Made by a program: the position numbers and the translations under genes. Positions 45,975 to 58,381 of a stretch of DNA of 64,000 bases are shown piece after piece. A model generated the notes under the pieces. It was given only the letters and a program-made list of their open reading frames with translations, had not been told where the DNA came from and made no database searches. How positions within the stretch are numbered: position 1 is the stretch's first letter; every line of letters starts with the position of its first letter. The stretch is from Boesenbergia rotunda (lineage: Eukaryota; Streptophyta; Magnoliopsida; Zingiberales; Zingiberaceae): assembly GCA_024364735.1 (NCBI GenBank), contig JAGFNQ010005210.1, forward strand, positions 1 through 64,000, given 5' to 3'.

Positions 45975-48510
45975 ATAAAAAAATTAAGATGGTATGAAAT
46001 GACTTAGGAGGTGAATATGCATTACTGTTTAATGAGTTTTGTCTTGAATATGAAAAAAAAATGGAACAATAGCCCCTTATACTACTTAGTAAAATAGTGT
46101 AATTAAGAGAAAGAATCATACTCTAAAAAAAAATGATGAATGTTCTTCTATTAAGTTCTATATTTTTAGAAAACATGAGGGGGAAAAGCTATATAATAAC
46201 TAATTATCTTTTAAATAAGATGTTTCAAAAGGAAATAAATAAGTGCCCTTATGAGGTGTGGAATGGAAGTCATTCTACAAATACTTATCAGTGTTGGGGG
46301 GGGGGGGGGGTTTGATAAGGTTATGATTCCTAATTTGAAAAGGGTAAAAATATGACTAAATATTGTTGATTGTATATTCATAGGATATGCAAAAAATGAC
46401 AGTGTTAATCAATTCCTTATGTACGAATCTCCAATACCTAACATCCACAAGAACATGAAAATTGAATTAAGGAATGTTTCATTCTTTGAAAATATCTTTT
46501 ACTTAAGACTCAAGAGGAAGCAAGTTCCTTAAAATGGGTATATGAAACACAAGAAGGATTTAAGTTTAGATGAAGTAAAGAGCTCGTGTGACAAACTCCT
46601 TCAATATGGATTTTCTTACATTTTATATTGGAATGTGAACTTCAAAGTTATAAAGAAACAATAAGCTCTTCTAAAGGGCCTCAATATAAAGAGACAATTG
46701 CATTTAAGATTTACTCAATCTTGCAAAACCATATTTAGGAATTAGTGGATCTAGTTTGTAAGTGGATCTAGTTTGTAAGTGGATCTTCTAAGAAAAATGA
46801 AATTAGCTGAAATAATTGATAAGTACAAGCCAAAATTAATAATTAAAGATTATCGATAACGAGAATACCTTGATTAATTTGATACTTATTTTTAATTATG
46901 AGAATAAGTATTGTTGGTTGTTACCGCTCTGTGGAATCTAGAAATATATAAAATGGATATAAAAATGACTTTCTTAAACTAAGATTTAGAAGAAGAAATC
47001 TACATAGAGTAACTTGAAAATTGTATGCCCCAAGATAGAAAAATAAGATTTGTAGCTTAGTGAAGTCGTTATACGACTTGAAACAAACCCCAAATCAGTG
47101 ACATGAAAAATTTAATAATGTTATGAAGGAATACGGATTTAAAAATTAATAAATATGAAAAATGTGTCTATACTAAAGACGTTGGAAGTGACTAAGTAAT
47201 TTATATATATGACATGTTTGTCATTGGAAATAATGATAAGATAATTAAATCTAATAAAAATATGGTATACTCAAGATTTTGATATGAAAGGCATGTGCTC
47301 AATTGATGTACTTCTTGGATCATTTTCCTAGAACATTAGGACTTCTTCTGAGTCAATTACATTACATAAACAAAATTCTTGAGAAATTCAAAATAAAGAT
47401 AATTTTGCAATGATAAGAACTTTGATAGATACAAGTTAACATTCTATAAAAAAAATAGAGGTGATAATATCTCTCAAATATAATACTCTATAGTCATTAA
47501 AAGAGCCCCCGGGGTTATGGTGTAGTGGAAGGATAATTAATTATCAACCCAAGCATCTATGGTTCAATCCTCAGCTACGACATATTTTGTAGGAATTTTT
47601 CCTCCAAATGGAGAGTGAACCCTGAGATGCTGGGCTTCTGGACCGCCCGCCGCGAGTACTTCCCGATTTACCCTTGTAGCTGGTGGAAAACTTCCGTAGG
47701 GCCGGGCTGATCACTTGAAGTTCGGCGTTACCTAACCTCGTTAATCATTTTTTCTATAGTCATTGAAAGACTGATGTATTTAATGAGTTATATATGATCA
47801 GACACAGTCTTCTCAATGAGCAAACAAAGTAAACACATGAGTAATCCTGATATTCAACACTAAAAAGGGATAACAAGAATATTAAGGCTTTTAAGATATA
47901 CTTGTGACTATGAGTTATATTATACAAGATATTCTATTGTGATGGAAGCATGTATAACAATGCAAACTGGATATATGATGTGAAAGACTTAAGTCTACTA
48001 GTGGATTTTCATCCACATAGAGAGATGCAATCATTTTATGAAAAATCTTCTAAGAAGACTGTATAATCAGATCCACGATAGAATTTGAGTTTGAAACCCT
48101 TGGCAAGTATAGCGAAGAGGTTAAATAACTATGTCATTTCTTAGAAGATATTGTTAGATGGCCAAAGCTGATGCTAGCGATTTGTATACACTATGATAGT
48201 CAGTTGACTATTGGATTATGCATGCCATTTATATAATGATATGTTTTTATATATACGTTGTAAGTACAATACGATTAGACAATTATAATTGACTGTAGTT
48301 ATCTCTATTGACTATGTGATGTCAAAGGATAATCTAGCGGATTTACTAACAAAGGAGTTAAATAGAGAATTAATTACAAACTCATTGAAGGGAATGAGAT
48401 TAAAGCCTATGGAACAAGTTAGTGCAAAGAAAATTCAACCTATGATGATTGAAGATCTTAATAACTATGTTCAATGGGACAACCTAATTTCACTAATTTA
48501 GTACATCATT
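45975..48510 (+). pseudogene. Copia integrase-RT-RNase H relic, plus strand
   Basis: Heavily decayed. Integrase GGEYALLFNEFCLEYEKK (near 46000), then MMNVLLLSS and PYEVWNGSH (46133-46270), then a 15-base G run (46296-46310). RT fragments: IYKMDIKMTFLN and LEEEIYIE (46945-47010), SLVKSLYDLKQTPNQ (about 47050-47100), and a degenerate catalytic region reading IYDMF. RNase H end: SIDYVMSKDNLADLLTKELN (48304-48363), closing at 48501. A SINE interrupts it at 47504-47753. LTRs were not identified, so its limits are approximate. Confidence 0.8.
47504..47753 (+). mobile_element. tRNA-derived SINE (copy 2)
   Basis: 250 bp flanked by a 16-bp duplication: ctatagtcattaaaag (47488-47503) and ctatagtcattgaaag (47754-47769). 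A-box-like tatggtgtagtgg (about 47516-47528) and B-box ggttcaatcc (47561-47570) form a pol III promoter. It ends in cattttttt-type sequence. It shares gtagggccgggc and a gatttaccc motif with 2563-2784. It inserted into the copia relic after that element was in place. Confidence 0.85.
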
Positions 48511-50222
48511 GTGGGCTAGTGACACATGTTAAGTGTGAAGGTTAAGCACGTGATTTTTAATTATCCTTATGCTTTCAAACCGAGTAATGTGGATTGCTCT
48601 TAATTAAGAGATCATCTATGTGAGTGAGAAGTGGGGCTACCTCGAAGAGAATTGAAAGACAATTCTTAGAACTTCTTATGGAACCAATCAATCAAGGCTT
48701 GAATAAACATAATCATAAGAATTGAATTGTATTAGTAGTCATAGGTGAGATATGTCATCGTTTATACAAATAATAGAGTAGTCAAGGACAACACATCTAT
48801 TGGGCAATCAATAAAGTAATTATATATTTACGAGGAAGATTCAAAGGATTATACAATATTCAACTATTGAATGCTATCACCAATAATCTCATTTTTCATT
48901 AATGTGGAGGATAATTAGAAAAGTGAATAAAAAATTAGTTGAAATTGGCTCTAACGTGAATGTGAAGTTAGTCTCACATTGGAAGTAAGCCATGGATAGA
49001 ATTAGCTTCAATATAAAAGGGAGATTAGTTTCACATTAGGAGTTTTAGGATAACATAGCTGATTTATATTTGAATCACAATAGTAGATGTTGCAAATCTG
49101 TATGTATGAGGGGCTCTTTAATTTCTTACGCGTATCCTCATAGGAGGTACAAATCCAAGACCCATATTGTACTAACCTAGTTGACTCATATTTGAGCTCC
49201 AAACTAAAATTTTGCCACCCAACATTATTTTCTTGCCTACCTCAAGATGGAAAGACCGGATGACCATATTAATTGCAGACCTATAATGGCTGAGCCATTA
49301 GTCACTAGCTGCTAATACACTAAATGGCCAAGTAATGATCATTAATTGGTAGGATTAACAGTTGCTAAAGTACCAAGCTTATAAAAGGAGGCTCCTTCCT
49401 TAGGCATCATGAAGAGAAGAATTCAACCAACAAGCAACTTCTCCCCCTCATTCTCCACCTTTGCTCATCCTTTGTCTTCCTCATAATAGCATTCAGGTAC
49501 TATTTAATTCATCACAAATTGATAGTACTTGGTTTCTAAAGTCGTTGAGTCAATGTAAACTAGGAAACAAATATCCATTTGAACCACTAAGTATATCAGA
49601 GAGAGGACAAATTTATTTTAAGAAAATTGTATTTAACATAAACTTCGGTAGTACTCAGTACACCTCCCTACTTGGTAGTACTACTTCCTGCCTAGTAGTC
49701 TGGTTTATTCACCCTGCCTCCTAGCCTGACAACCCTACATCTTGCTCGATAAATCTAACTCCCTCCTTAAAAACCCTACTCTTGCCTAGTAGCCCCAACT
49801 CGAAAGCCCTACTTCCTTGCCCGACTTCTTGCTCGATAGTTTAGCTTCTCAGCTTAGTCTCCTTACTCGATCTCTTTGTCCAGCCTTCTGACCTAGTAGG
49901 TTAGCTTCCCTACTTGGTAGGTCGGCCTCCCTGTGCAGTCTCCTTGCCTGGCCTCCTAGCTTGACAACTCACATCTCTACCTAGCCTCCCTATTGGCAGC
50001 TCAGTGTTGTAAGTCAGCTCAACCTTCCCTAGAGGTTCGACATTCTATAGCAGTGCAACCTTCTTGTAAGATCGAACTCAACGCTAGAGAGAGGTGAATA
50101 ACATTGTGAAATTTAAAGAAAGCATATAGTAAATAAAAAAGTTGAATTAATTAGAGTTAGCACAAAGGAAATGAAATTTACTTAGTCTGATTCAATCACA
50201 TAAGACAAAGATAATAAAAACA
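48511..50222. other. Unassigned repeat-derived region with a TATA-like promoter
   Basis: Two similar stretches (near 48965-48990 and 49020-49045: agttagtctcacattgg, agattagtttcacattagg) suggest internal repetition. cttataaaaggaggctcc (about 49378) looks like an LTR promoter with a leader after it. 49650-50020 is a degenerate array of C/T-rich words such as cctacttggtag and ttgcctggcctcc. I could not find terminal repeats. No host gene is supported. Confidence 0.35.
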
Positions 50223-51376
50223 TGCAATAAATTTAGCTAACTATTCAAACATACAAGTTAATCAATCAAACCAAAAGTATAGATATGTAGCAGTTATAAA
50301 ATATAATTATTATTTCTAATTTCTTCTAGGTGAAGACACCTTGCAGAAAAAGAATCTAAAAATTTAACCACAATAAAACAAATCAGGCAACACTAAAACA
50401 AATGAAAATGCAACTTTAGATGCTACCAATCAGAAATGAAATGTGCTTTGCTGTCTGTTGCAACATAGAATGCTAAGGAGCACTTAGAGCATGAGCATAA
50501 GAGATTAAGAGATGAGTGAATGAGTTATTTTCAACCTCTGCCTTAAAACCCCTTAAATAAGACTTCTCTGATCGCTGGGAGCCTTCTGGGTTGCTTGTCT
50601 TAGTGTTGACGTGGCTATAACTTCTATATGTAAGATAATGTTAACAAAACTCTTCGATCGCTTGTACATCCTCCGGTCGCCTAGGCAGGGGTCAAACTTC
50701 ATCTTCCGGTTGCACAAATTCTGATAATGTCATTTCTCGGTTGCCTAAAAGTTGCTCTGGTTGCCCATATTCTATGGTCGCTTGGACCTAATATGGTAAT
50801 CTTGACCATTCAAAATCCATTTGTCGAGAGTTATCATCAGTCAATCACCCCCGAACTCCATCCGATCACTTGGAACCGTTGAACATGCCTCCCTAGAGTG
50901 ATTACATGTAACGAGTAGGATACAAATATAAAGTTACTCACACTTATGTTGGATCTAGATATTCAGCCTCGAACCGACTCATTTGGATTGAGTTGCTAAG
51001 CCACAACTCCTAGCCCCTTCCATTTGAACTTGTTTGCCAATCCTTCAGCTCCTAGCTAACTCTACCTAGACTTGATTCATCTAGCATCTAGCTAAGAATT
51101 TATCTGCCAAGCCTTAATCACTTGCACTCTATTCACCTAGCATCCAACTAAGAATTTATCTTCTTGGTCTCAACTAAGACATACCTCATGTCTGACACCT
51201 AATCAAGACTTCAGATTCCTAGATTTGCTAGGACTTAGTCACTACCTAGTTCACAACTAGGACGATAACATCTGTTAAGTATTCTACACCTATAAACTTG
51301 CCATAACAAGTTAGATCCCAACTAACATAACTTTAACCTTAGTCAAATATCAAAACTCTAAGCTAAATATTATGCA
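50223..51376 (-). repeat. Long direct repeat, probable 3' LTR of the 50-60 kb element
   Basis: Colinear with 58382-60196 (the latter holds a MITE), starting tgcaataaatttagc and ending tatgca. Net lengths agree (1154 and about 1133 bp). On the minus strand it begins tgcataat and is preceded by ggtggtagg, a possible polypurine tract. Many diverged positions indicate age. No matching TSD was found at the outer edges. Confidence 0.65.
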
Positions 51377-52024
51377 CCTACCACCAAAAATCTCTTCATT
51401 TTCGATACTATGAAAACTTATTTAAAGTTAGTAAACAATAATAAAAAATATATGTTGGAATTTGACTTTATATTCAATATATGAAATAAACAAAATAGGG
51501 TTAATACAGTCATATATGAATGTAACAAATGAAATATAACTACTTTTAATTATTGCTCCCCCTTAATCAGATAAGGAATAAATTTTAGAAGTTAAAAATT
51601 ATATTTTAACCTTAACATTTTACCATTCTCTCCCTTTTTCATATATAAAAATGGGTTAAAGCATACGTATAGAGCAAAGAAAAGAATGAAATTGTATATA
51701 GTCAAGTGTAAAAATAAATCAGGATGGTAGATTGATAATTGATTTGCAATTAGATAAATCAATTATAAACAGAATTTAAGTCAAACCATAATCAAACAGT
51801 AGACAAAATAAACTGCTAGATAAAATAGTAACCCTAAGTCAATATAAGTCAAATGGTAGTCATCTACAAGTACAAAGAATAATAGAGGAAAATATAGGAC
51901 TATAATAGTGAACGTCAGATAGTAAGTAGCAGAAGTTAAAATACTATAGATCCAAAACAAGTCAACCATAGGCCAAAGCAGAGTCAAACGAAATTCATTA
52001 GTCAAATACGCTAAGATGACTCTA
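51377..52024. other. AT-rich spacer
   Basis: No recognised domain or structure between the direct repeat and the ORF relic to its right; probably internal sequence of the surrounding element. Confidence 0.4.
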
Positions 52025-53210
52025 ATTAGAAGAATAGGGAGGAGGAGGAGGTTTGCTCAAGTATTGGGTCAACATCATGTCCATCATCTTTGGCATCAGG
52101 GCCCTCGTATCTCGAGACTCATGAGCGATTGTCTCCTTGAGTCATGTCACTAGGTCCTCTAATGTTATTTGAGGTGGAGATGTTGGAGGAGCCAGAAGAT
52201 GATCCGGTAGCTGGTCTAGGTCAACCTCAAACTCAACCATGATGTTGTCAATATCTGGAGATCGAGGGCCGGCTAGCTTTCGTCCCATCCTTCCACACTA
52301 GAGCGTTCTCTTTGAGGACTATCTTAGCTAGGGTAATGTTCCTAAGTCCTATCTGGTCAAACTCGGTCAATGATTTGAGATTTCCGCTAGAAACATCAAC
52401 CCCCTAGGGATGCAAAAAAGATGAGTCAGAATATGACAATGTGACATATGGACTTGATGATAGGTGGATATGTTGGAATGATAAATGATAAACTTGAAGA
52501 TCAGCAGGCCAAAGTTAACGTCTAATCTCAGTCTGATGGTATAAAGGAGAAATGAGTAGAAGGGTTGTATAGTAGCAAGGGCAGGATACAAGTATAGAGA
52601 ACCTTGCACAACACATAGTCTTCAACTTTGAGCTGGCCAATAGTCGGAGTCTCGTTCGCCACCAAAAACATAAGTGTAAATATGATCTAGGGTAATGTCA
52701 GAGAAAGGCTCAGGGAAAATGGAGTAGGACATGGAAAACAATAGAATATGGAAGTTGATTATTCGGTCCTTGATCATATCAAGTGTGAAGATGATGTTAC
52801 GACCTATAGCTCTAGAAGTAAAAGTAAGATCATCTACGTTAGCCAAGTGTTATAGAACTCGGTACACATATCAATGTTTATTGCTGGGTCACAGTAAACA
52901 AATGTGGAAAGACCATAGTAGGATATAATCTCTACAATGTCGGAATAGTGATCTATGAAGAACATCCTACTAAGAAATCTAGAATGCATAGATATATGTG
53001 TATGATCATGAAATCTACGTCTATAGTCGTCAGAGGGAAATCTCAAGTCATCGGAAAAGTGCTCATAAGTACTGGGCTCAGTAGCTCTATGTTTTGGGCT
53101 AACAATATTTATAATAAACAAATAAGCAGGAGATATTTGTGTAAAAGAATGATTAAAACTTGAAATGATAAAACTTGTACGATAGCATACCGACTTTTTA
53201 CTTAACATAG
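52025..53210 (-). pseudogene. Putative plant transposon protein relic
   Basis: Minus-strand coding relic in at least three frames: 53208-52834 (with HRFLSRMFF-like HSRFLSRMFFIDHYSDIVEI and YGLSTFVYCDPAINID), 52846-52622 (SYSIFPEPFSDITLDHIYTY and VFGGERDSDYWP), and a Pro-rich end near 52040. The pattern resembles the 'putative plant transposon protein' domain found in plant retrotransposons; that assignment is from memory. No enzyme motif is visible. It lies where pol would be expected in a complete element. Confidence 0.5.
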
Positions 53211-53799
53211 TTAATGCAGTATAAGTTCAGGCAGTTCGTTACCAGTCACCTGTATCCCTATCTAGGCGATCAGGAGTCAATGATGTTGACTTTTTTGGAT
53301 TTTGACTTTCTAGTTAAGTTGTTTAATCCTGCTTTGAAGTTATAAGTCAAATTTCAAGGACAAGACAATTCAAAAAGAGATGAAAATAATCGGTTGGTCA
53401 AGTTAAATAAGACTCTTCAGCTTAATCTTATGAAAAATAAGCTATTAACATGTGAAAAATTTTCTAATTTGATTAATTTAAAATTTTTTAACCCTAATTC
53501 ATGTTGATATACTGATATAAGCAACTGAAATTTAGAGGCTATAACCCTATGCATCTTACATCATTCTATATTTTTCAAATATAAGTAAGTTATTTCCTAA
53601 TGTGTTTGTGAGATGTTGGCTACCTAGATTTATAGGTACATGTTGTTTACTGTAGAACTTAGACTATGCCCATTTATGAATGAATTAAATAAAAGAAGAT
53701 AAAATATTATAATTTTAAAATAATATTTTGAAAATAATAAACTTGAAAACATGGTTTGAAATAATCCTAGTCTAGCTGTTCAAAAATTAACTCCCCCTA
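53211..53799. other. AT-rich spacer between relics
   Basis: No RT, integrase or protease motifs. It joins the gag relic to the plant-transposon ORF relic. Confidence 0.4.
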
Positions 53800-56168
53800 A
53801 GTTGGAGCTCTAATAGTTTTCAATTTGGCAATTGGGTTACCATTGGAAATGTTAGCATTTATCACATGAATTTATTCTTAAGGCACCCAATAGCAACTAT
53901 TTTCTACTTAGTTAACTAAGCATGATTTTGGAACCCAAGCAATCTTATTTCTAGCATTTCTTTTGACTAAGGTAAGGTAAGAAATATAATTTTGATTCAA
54001 ACTAAATCCAAGTCTTTTTGTATGTGGCTCGTCTGATCCCAATCATCATATTTAAATATTTAAACTTAGACGTAAATTTGCTCCAAGTAGATTTTAACTC
54101 ATTAACTTGGATTTTCAAATTAGAATTATCTTCCTCAAGTTTTGATGCTTGAGTTGAGGTTCCAACTTGACCAATTTGAGTCAATGAGTCTAAGTTAGTC
54201 TTTTCCTTAATGATTTTAATCTCCTTAAGCAAAGTCTTAACTTTAGACTTGTATTTAGGCTGGAGTCATAGTCAATAAATAATAGTAGCATATAATTTTT
54301 TAGTAATTGAATTTGTTACCTCGTTAGCTGACTCATCTGAGTCGTTGACTTGACTTGAGTTTGATGCTGACTTGTATTCTGACTCAGACTCTGAACTTGA
54401 ATCTTTTTGGATTACTGTTAGTGCTAATAGGTTGATATGATCTGTGTCTGATTCAGATTCGGATGATGACTTGTCCCAAGTTGACTTTAGAGTCTTCTTA
54501 TTCTTCGTCTTTTCAGGTTCATTTTCTTTTTTCTTTTAATAAGGGGCAGTTGGTTCTGAAATATCTCTTCTTCTTACATTCAAAACATATATTGAACGTT
54601 TGCGAGATCCTTATTTGATGTATCCTTCTTCATGAATCCTCGAGTGAATTTTTTCTATCAGATCACCCTTTTAACTAGGTGTGCGACTTCTGAAGAGAGA
54701 TTATATATGTTAGATGTTTAATCGGGCTCAGATTTGACTCGGTTTCTTCTTTGGGGTTGGATCTTAGATTTACTTGCAATCAAAGTTATACCCTTCTCCT
54801 TTTGATCAAGATTAGTCTGTTCATGAAGTTTAAAATCATAAAATAATTCATCTAATTTAATAGTAGACAAGTTCTTGGATACTTTATACACATCAATCAT
54901 TGATGCTCGGAACGTTGTCCTTGGAAATGGTAGGACCGAAAGGAATTTAGATATCCCTACAATGGTATGATATTTTCCACTTTGGCATTAAGCCCTCATG
55001 GTTTTGCTCTTTGGCTCTCCCAAAAGGTCTTATGCCAATGGAGATATCTTTTTTCCTTATAAGTCTATGATCTTTCCCATGTGTTTTCGATGTGGGACTA
55101 TGTTTGCCATCTTGCAACCTCAACAATCCCCCCCTCAAACAAAGTGTTGGGTACGAGATGGCTATAGAGGGGGGGGTGAATATAGACAATCGCTTGCCCC
55201 TTGTCAACTTATCACGATTTCTGCAACTCAAATATCAGTAGCACAGCAGAAAGAGTGGAAAACAGAGTATGCAGAAAAACTAAACGAGAGCGAAACAAAC
55301 ACAACTAGCAAGATCGCTAACAAGGAGGGTTTACAAGGTTCGGGGATAACTTGCCCCTACTCCTTGGCGTGCCCTTGAGGTGGGTGATCCCTTGATCGTC
55401 GGCAGATCAAGCCCCGGTCAACACTGGATATGAAGCAACCTCCTTCTCGGTGGAGAAACCTCTCCACAGCGTGTTTCACACAATGATATATAATGAGCAC
55501 AATGAAACAACAACAAGAAGGATCTTACTCAAACTCTTAGCAAGGACAAAACACAGCAAGCTTCCCTGAGCTCCACCCAGTGGCGATCTCACGCAGACCC
55601 CTGTCTGCTTCGTGTCTTCCCACTGTCGGACTCCAAGCTTCTTGTTTTCTCCTTCAAGCGCTCAAGTATGATGATTGCTCCTCTATAGCTTGCTTAGAAT
55701 GGTTGAAGAACTCAAGAACAGCAAGCTTGTAGCAGCAGAACGCAAGAACACAAAGAAGTTTTTCAAACTGAATCGCTTCCGAAAAAAAAACTCTACCGCC
55801 TCGTCTTCTCGCGCTTCCTTTTATTTCTCCGCCAAGCGACAAGTGACCACATCTCTGTAGCTCCCAGCTACTCATCTGCCAACGCCAGCCTCTACTGAGC
55901 TATCTCTGGACTCACTGAGCTCCTCAGCCAAGTTCCAGTCTCAGCCCCAGTCTTCGGCTCACCGTTGCAACCTGAGATGTGAAAAGGGACAAACCTGCTC
56001 CAAGGAAAGCATGCTTTGACTTCTCCTTGAGTGTTTGAATCGTCCCCTGTCACCTGAAACTCAATCAGAGCATTAGAGCAGAAGATCACACAGCATATCA
56101 CATACATCAGCAAATCCGATACGATCAGACGCTCTGACCGCGTCTGACAGTGAAATTTGAATTAAAGT

Positions 56169-56670
56169 GATCGGTCACCGGACCGATCCAGGGTGTGTGG
56201 ATCGATCACCAGATCGATCCACTGCTTTGCTGGGATTCCCAGCTCTCGCAGCTATACACGCCTGATCGGTCACCAGACCGATCAGGGTGAATCCTGATCG
56301 GTCACCAGACCGATCAGATTGGATCCTGATCGGTCACCCAGACCGATCAGGCAAGATGAACAGTTACTTTTTAATCAAATCCAAGATCCCTGATCGGTCC
56401 CCGGACCGATCCAAGACTTTGATCAGCAAGGGAACTCACTCACCGTTTGCTCCCTGATCGGTCACCAGACCGATCAGCAGCAAGACAGCAAGGAAGCAGC
56501 CTGCTCCCTGATCGGTCACCGGTCCGATCAGGAGCCACACAGTAGATTCCCAATCTCACTGTGCGCTCCCTGATCGGTCACCAGTCCGATCAGACATAGC
56601 TGGATCGGTCACCAGACCGATCCACTAAGGAGCAGCGTGCCAATGTCCCTGATCGGTCACCAGACCGATC
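56169..56670. repeat. Eleven-copy array of the hairpin gatcggtc-acca-gaccgatc
   Basis: Copies start at 56169, 56200, 56264, 56296, 56328, 56392, 56456, 56510, 56572, 56603 and 56651. Each is 20-21 bp: 8-bp inverted arms around a 4-5-base loop (acca, accg or cccg). Several spacers are near 32 or 64 bp. A few copies have paired arm changes or single mismatches (56200 gatcgatc...gatcgatc keeps pairing). Confidence 0.95.
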
Positions 56671-56683
56671 CAGTGACTCAACC

Positions 56684-57305
56684 CTAGCCCTCCAAGCTGG
56701 GAATTCATCCACCTTAGCCCTCCAAGCTAAGGATTTTTCCATCTAACTCTCCAAGTTGAGAATTTGCACCTAACCCTCCAAGTTAGGACTTTTCACCTAG
56801 CCCTCCAAGCTAGGACTTTTCACCTAGCCCTCCAAGCTAGGACTTTTCACCCAACTCTTCCGAGTTAGAACATCATCCAACCTAGCCCTCCAAGCTAGGC
56901 ACCTGACCCTCCAAGCCAGGACTTTTTCACCTAATTCTCCAGGATGGGAATTTGCACCTAACCCTCCAGGTTAGGACTTTTCACCTAGCCCTCCAAGCTA
57001 GGACTTTCCACCCAACCTTTCCGAATTAGGACTTTTCCAACACCTAACCTCCCAGGTTAGGATTTTCCACACCTAACCTTCCAGGTCAGGATTTTCCAAC
57101 ACCTAGCCCTCCTGGCTAGGATTTTCCACACCTAACCCTCCAGGATAGGATTTTCCATATCATGCCTAATCCTCGATCAGGACTTAATCATCATAATCAT
57201 CACAATTCATCACACCTAACCTCCCAGGTTAGGATTTTCCAAATCATGCCTAATCCTCGATCAGGACTTAATCATAATCCACCTAACCTCCCAGATTAGG
57301 ATTTT
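56684..57305. repeat. Minisatellite of ccctccaagctaggactttt units
   Basis: About twenty degenerate units of roughly 25-35 bp, each with cctag or cctaa, ccctccaag, then ctagg or ttagg and a pyrimidine-rich actttt-type link. Within a unit the words flanking ccctccaag are inverted (cctag...ctagg), so each unit can form a short stem. Confidence 0.9.
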
Positions 57306-58381
57306 CCATATCATAATCATCCTCCTAAACTAAAATCGTTGTCAACACCAAAACAACAATCAGGGCCAGACTGCATCAACACAAAGGACCACAAACCCCC
57401 TCAAGCGGAAACCCTTTCCATTTGATGTTCGATCCTCAACTCACCAGGACTTTCTGCCCCTCGGTCCACCCGACCTACTAGGACTTCACTGCCTAGCCGC
57501 AACTAGGACTTCTTTGCCTGGTGTCTGGTCCTCTTGATCAAGACAGGGAGCCCACACATCCTTTATTTAAGGCTTAACCCACATGGTTAGATCTGGATCA
57601 TGGCTCTAGCTCGTGCTTCTTCCGGCGGTTAGTCCGGTGAAGAGTGACCTGGCTCTGATACCAATTGTTAGGACCGAAAGGAATTTAGATATCTCCACAA
57701 TGATATGATATTGTCCACATTGGACCTAAGCCCTCATGGTTTTGCTCTTGGGCTCTCCCAAAAGGCCTCATGTCAATGGAGATATCTTTTTTCCTTATAA
57801 GCCTATGATCTTTCCCATGTGTTTTCGATGTGGGACTATGTTTGCAATCTTGCAACCCCAATAGGAAATGCCTTAAGTGCATACCTAATCAAGTCACGGT
57901 TGCCTACCTATTCGTTGATTGCTTGTATGTCGTTTAGTATCTCTTTAAAGTGGTTGTGTAGTTGCCTTACTGTTTCACCTTCTTTCATTTGGATATTTTG
58001 AAGTTGACTTAGAAGTAAATCCTTTTTAGTAGTTCATGAGTCAACTGAACCTTCATGTAGTTCAATTAGTTTCTCCCAGAGCTGTTTAGTGGTACTAAAT
58101 TGGCTGACTTTGGTCAGTTATTCCTATGTTAGCTGACACTGTAATGTAGTTATGACTCTAGCATTGACTTGAGCCTTTTTCTTATGGCCACTTGCCTAGT
58201 TTTCAAAAGGAACTGGGGCACCATCTATATTGTTGGGCCGTTCAAAGCCTATCTTGATGCTTAGATAGTTTTCGATGTCATTCATCAAATAATAATGTAT
58301 TCTCTCTTTCCAATAAGCAAAATTGTCACCATTGAAGAGAGGAGGTGGGTTGTGCTGACATATCTCAAACGAATGAAAATA

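Larger units (their letters stand above)
55145..57381. mobile_element. Solo LTR (2.2 kb) with palindrome and minisatellite arrays
   Basis: It starts tgttgggtac and ends catcaaca, flanked by TSD caaag (55140-55144 and 57382-57386), inside the TRIM interior. The left part contains gagatggctatagag and a gaggttcggggataact-type block (about 55338-55352) like LTRs of Zingiberales copia elements, from memory. The right half holds two arrays (56169-56670 and 56684-57305). No primer site, polypurine tract or ORF is convincing. Conserved palindromic repeats are known from Sirevirus LTRs, so a Sirevirus origin is plausible but unproven. Confidence 0.75.
54928..57863 (-). mobile_element. TRIM retrotransposon (copy 2) hosting a nested solo LTR
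   Basis: TSD ggaaa (54923-54927 and 57864-57868). Both LTRs are 198 bp (54928-55125 and 57666-57863), starting tggtaggaccg or tgttaggaccg. The primer-binding site complement gctctgatacca is at 57652-57663 and the polypurine complement atccccccctc at 55126-55136. Removing the nested 2237-bp LTR and its extra TSD leaves about 694 bp with no coding capacity, the size class of terminal-repeat retrotransposons in miniature. It inserted in the gag relic. Confidence 0.9.
53800..58381 (-). pseudogene. Copia-type gag relic (copy 2), interrupted by a TRIM element
   Basis: Starts just inside the right-hand direct repeat (ATG near 58360, PPPLFNGDNFAYWKERIHYY), continues through QLWEKLIELHEG- and MKEGETVRQLHNHF-type stretches to about 57870. 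It is broken by 54928-57863, then resumes with KLDELFYDFKLHEQTNLD (54780-54850). A zinc knuckle near 54555-54600 reads C-X2-C-X4-Y-X4-C, with Tyr where His is expected. Then come an acidic serine-rich part (54300-54480) and a coiled coil with SKLEEDNSNLKIQVNELKS (54090-54170). It matches copy 1 (3438-11350) along its length. Stops and shifts make it non-functional. Confidence 0.75.

Noticed and set aside
47511..47590. A functional tRNA gene
   Set aside because: Same reasoning: a tRNA-like promoter within a TSD-flanked SINE, without a complete tRNA fold.
56169..56670. CRISPR-like array
   Set aside because: The repeats are palindromic and spaced irregularly by partly similar sequence inside a plant LTR; no associated genes and a eukaryotic context.
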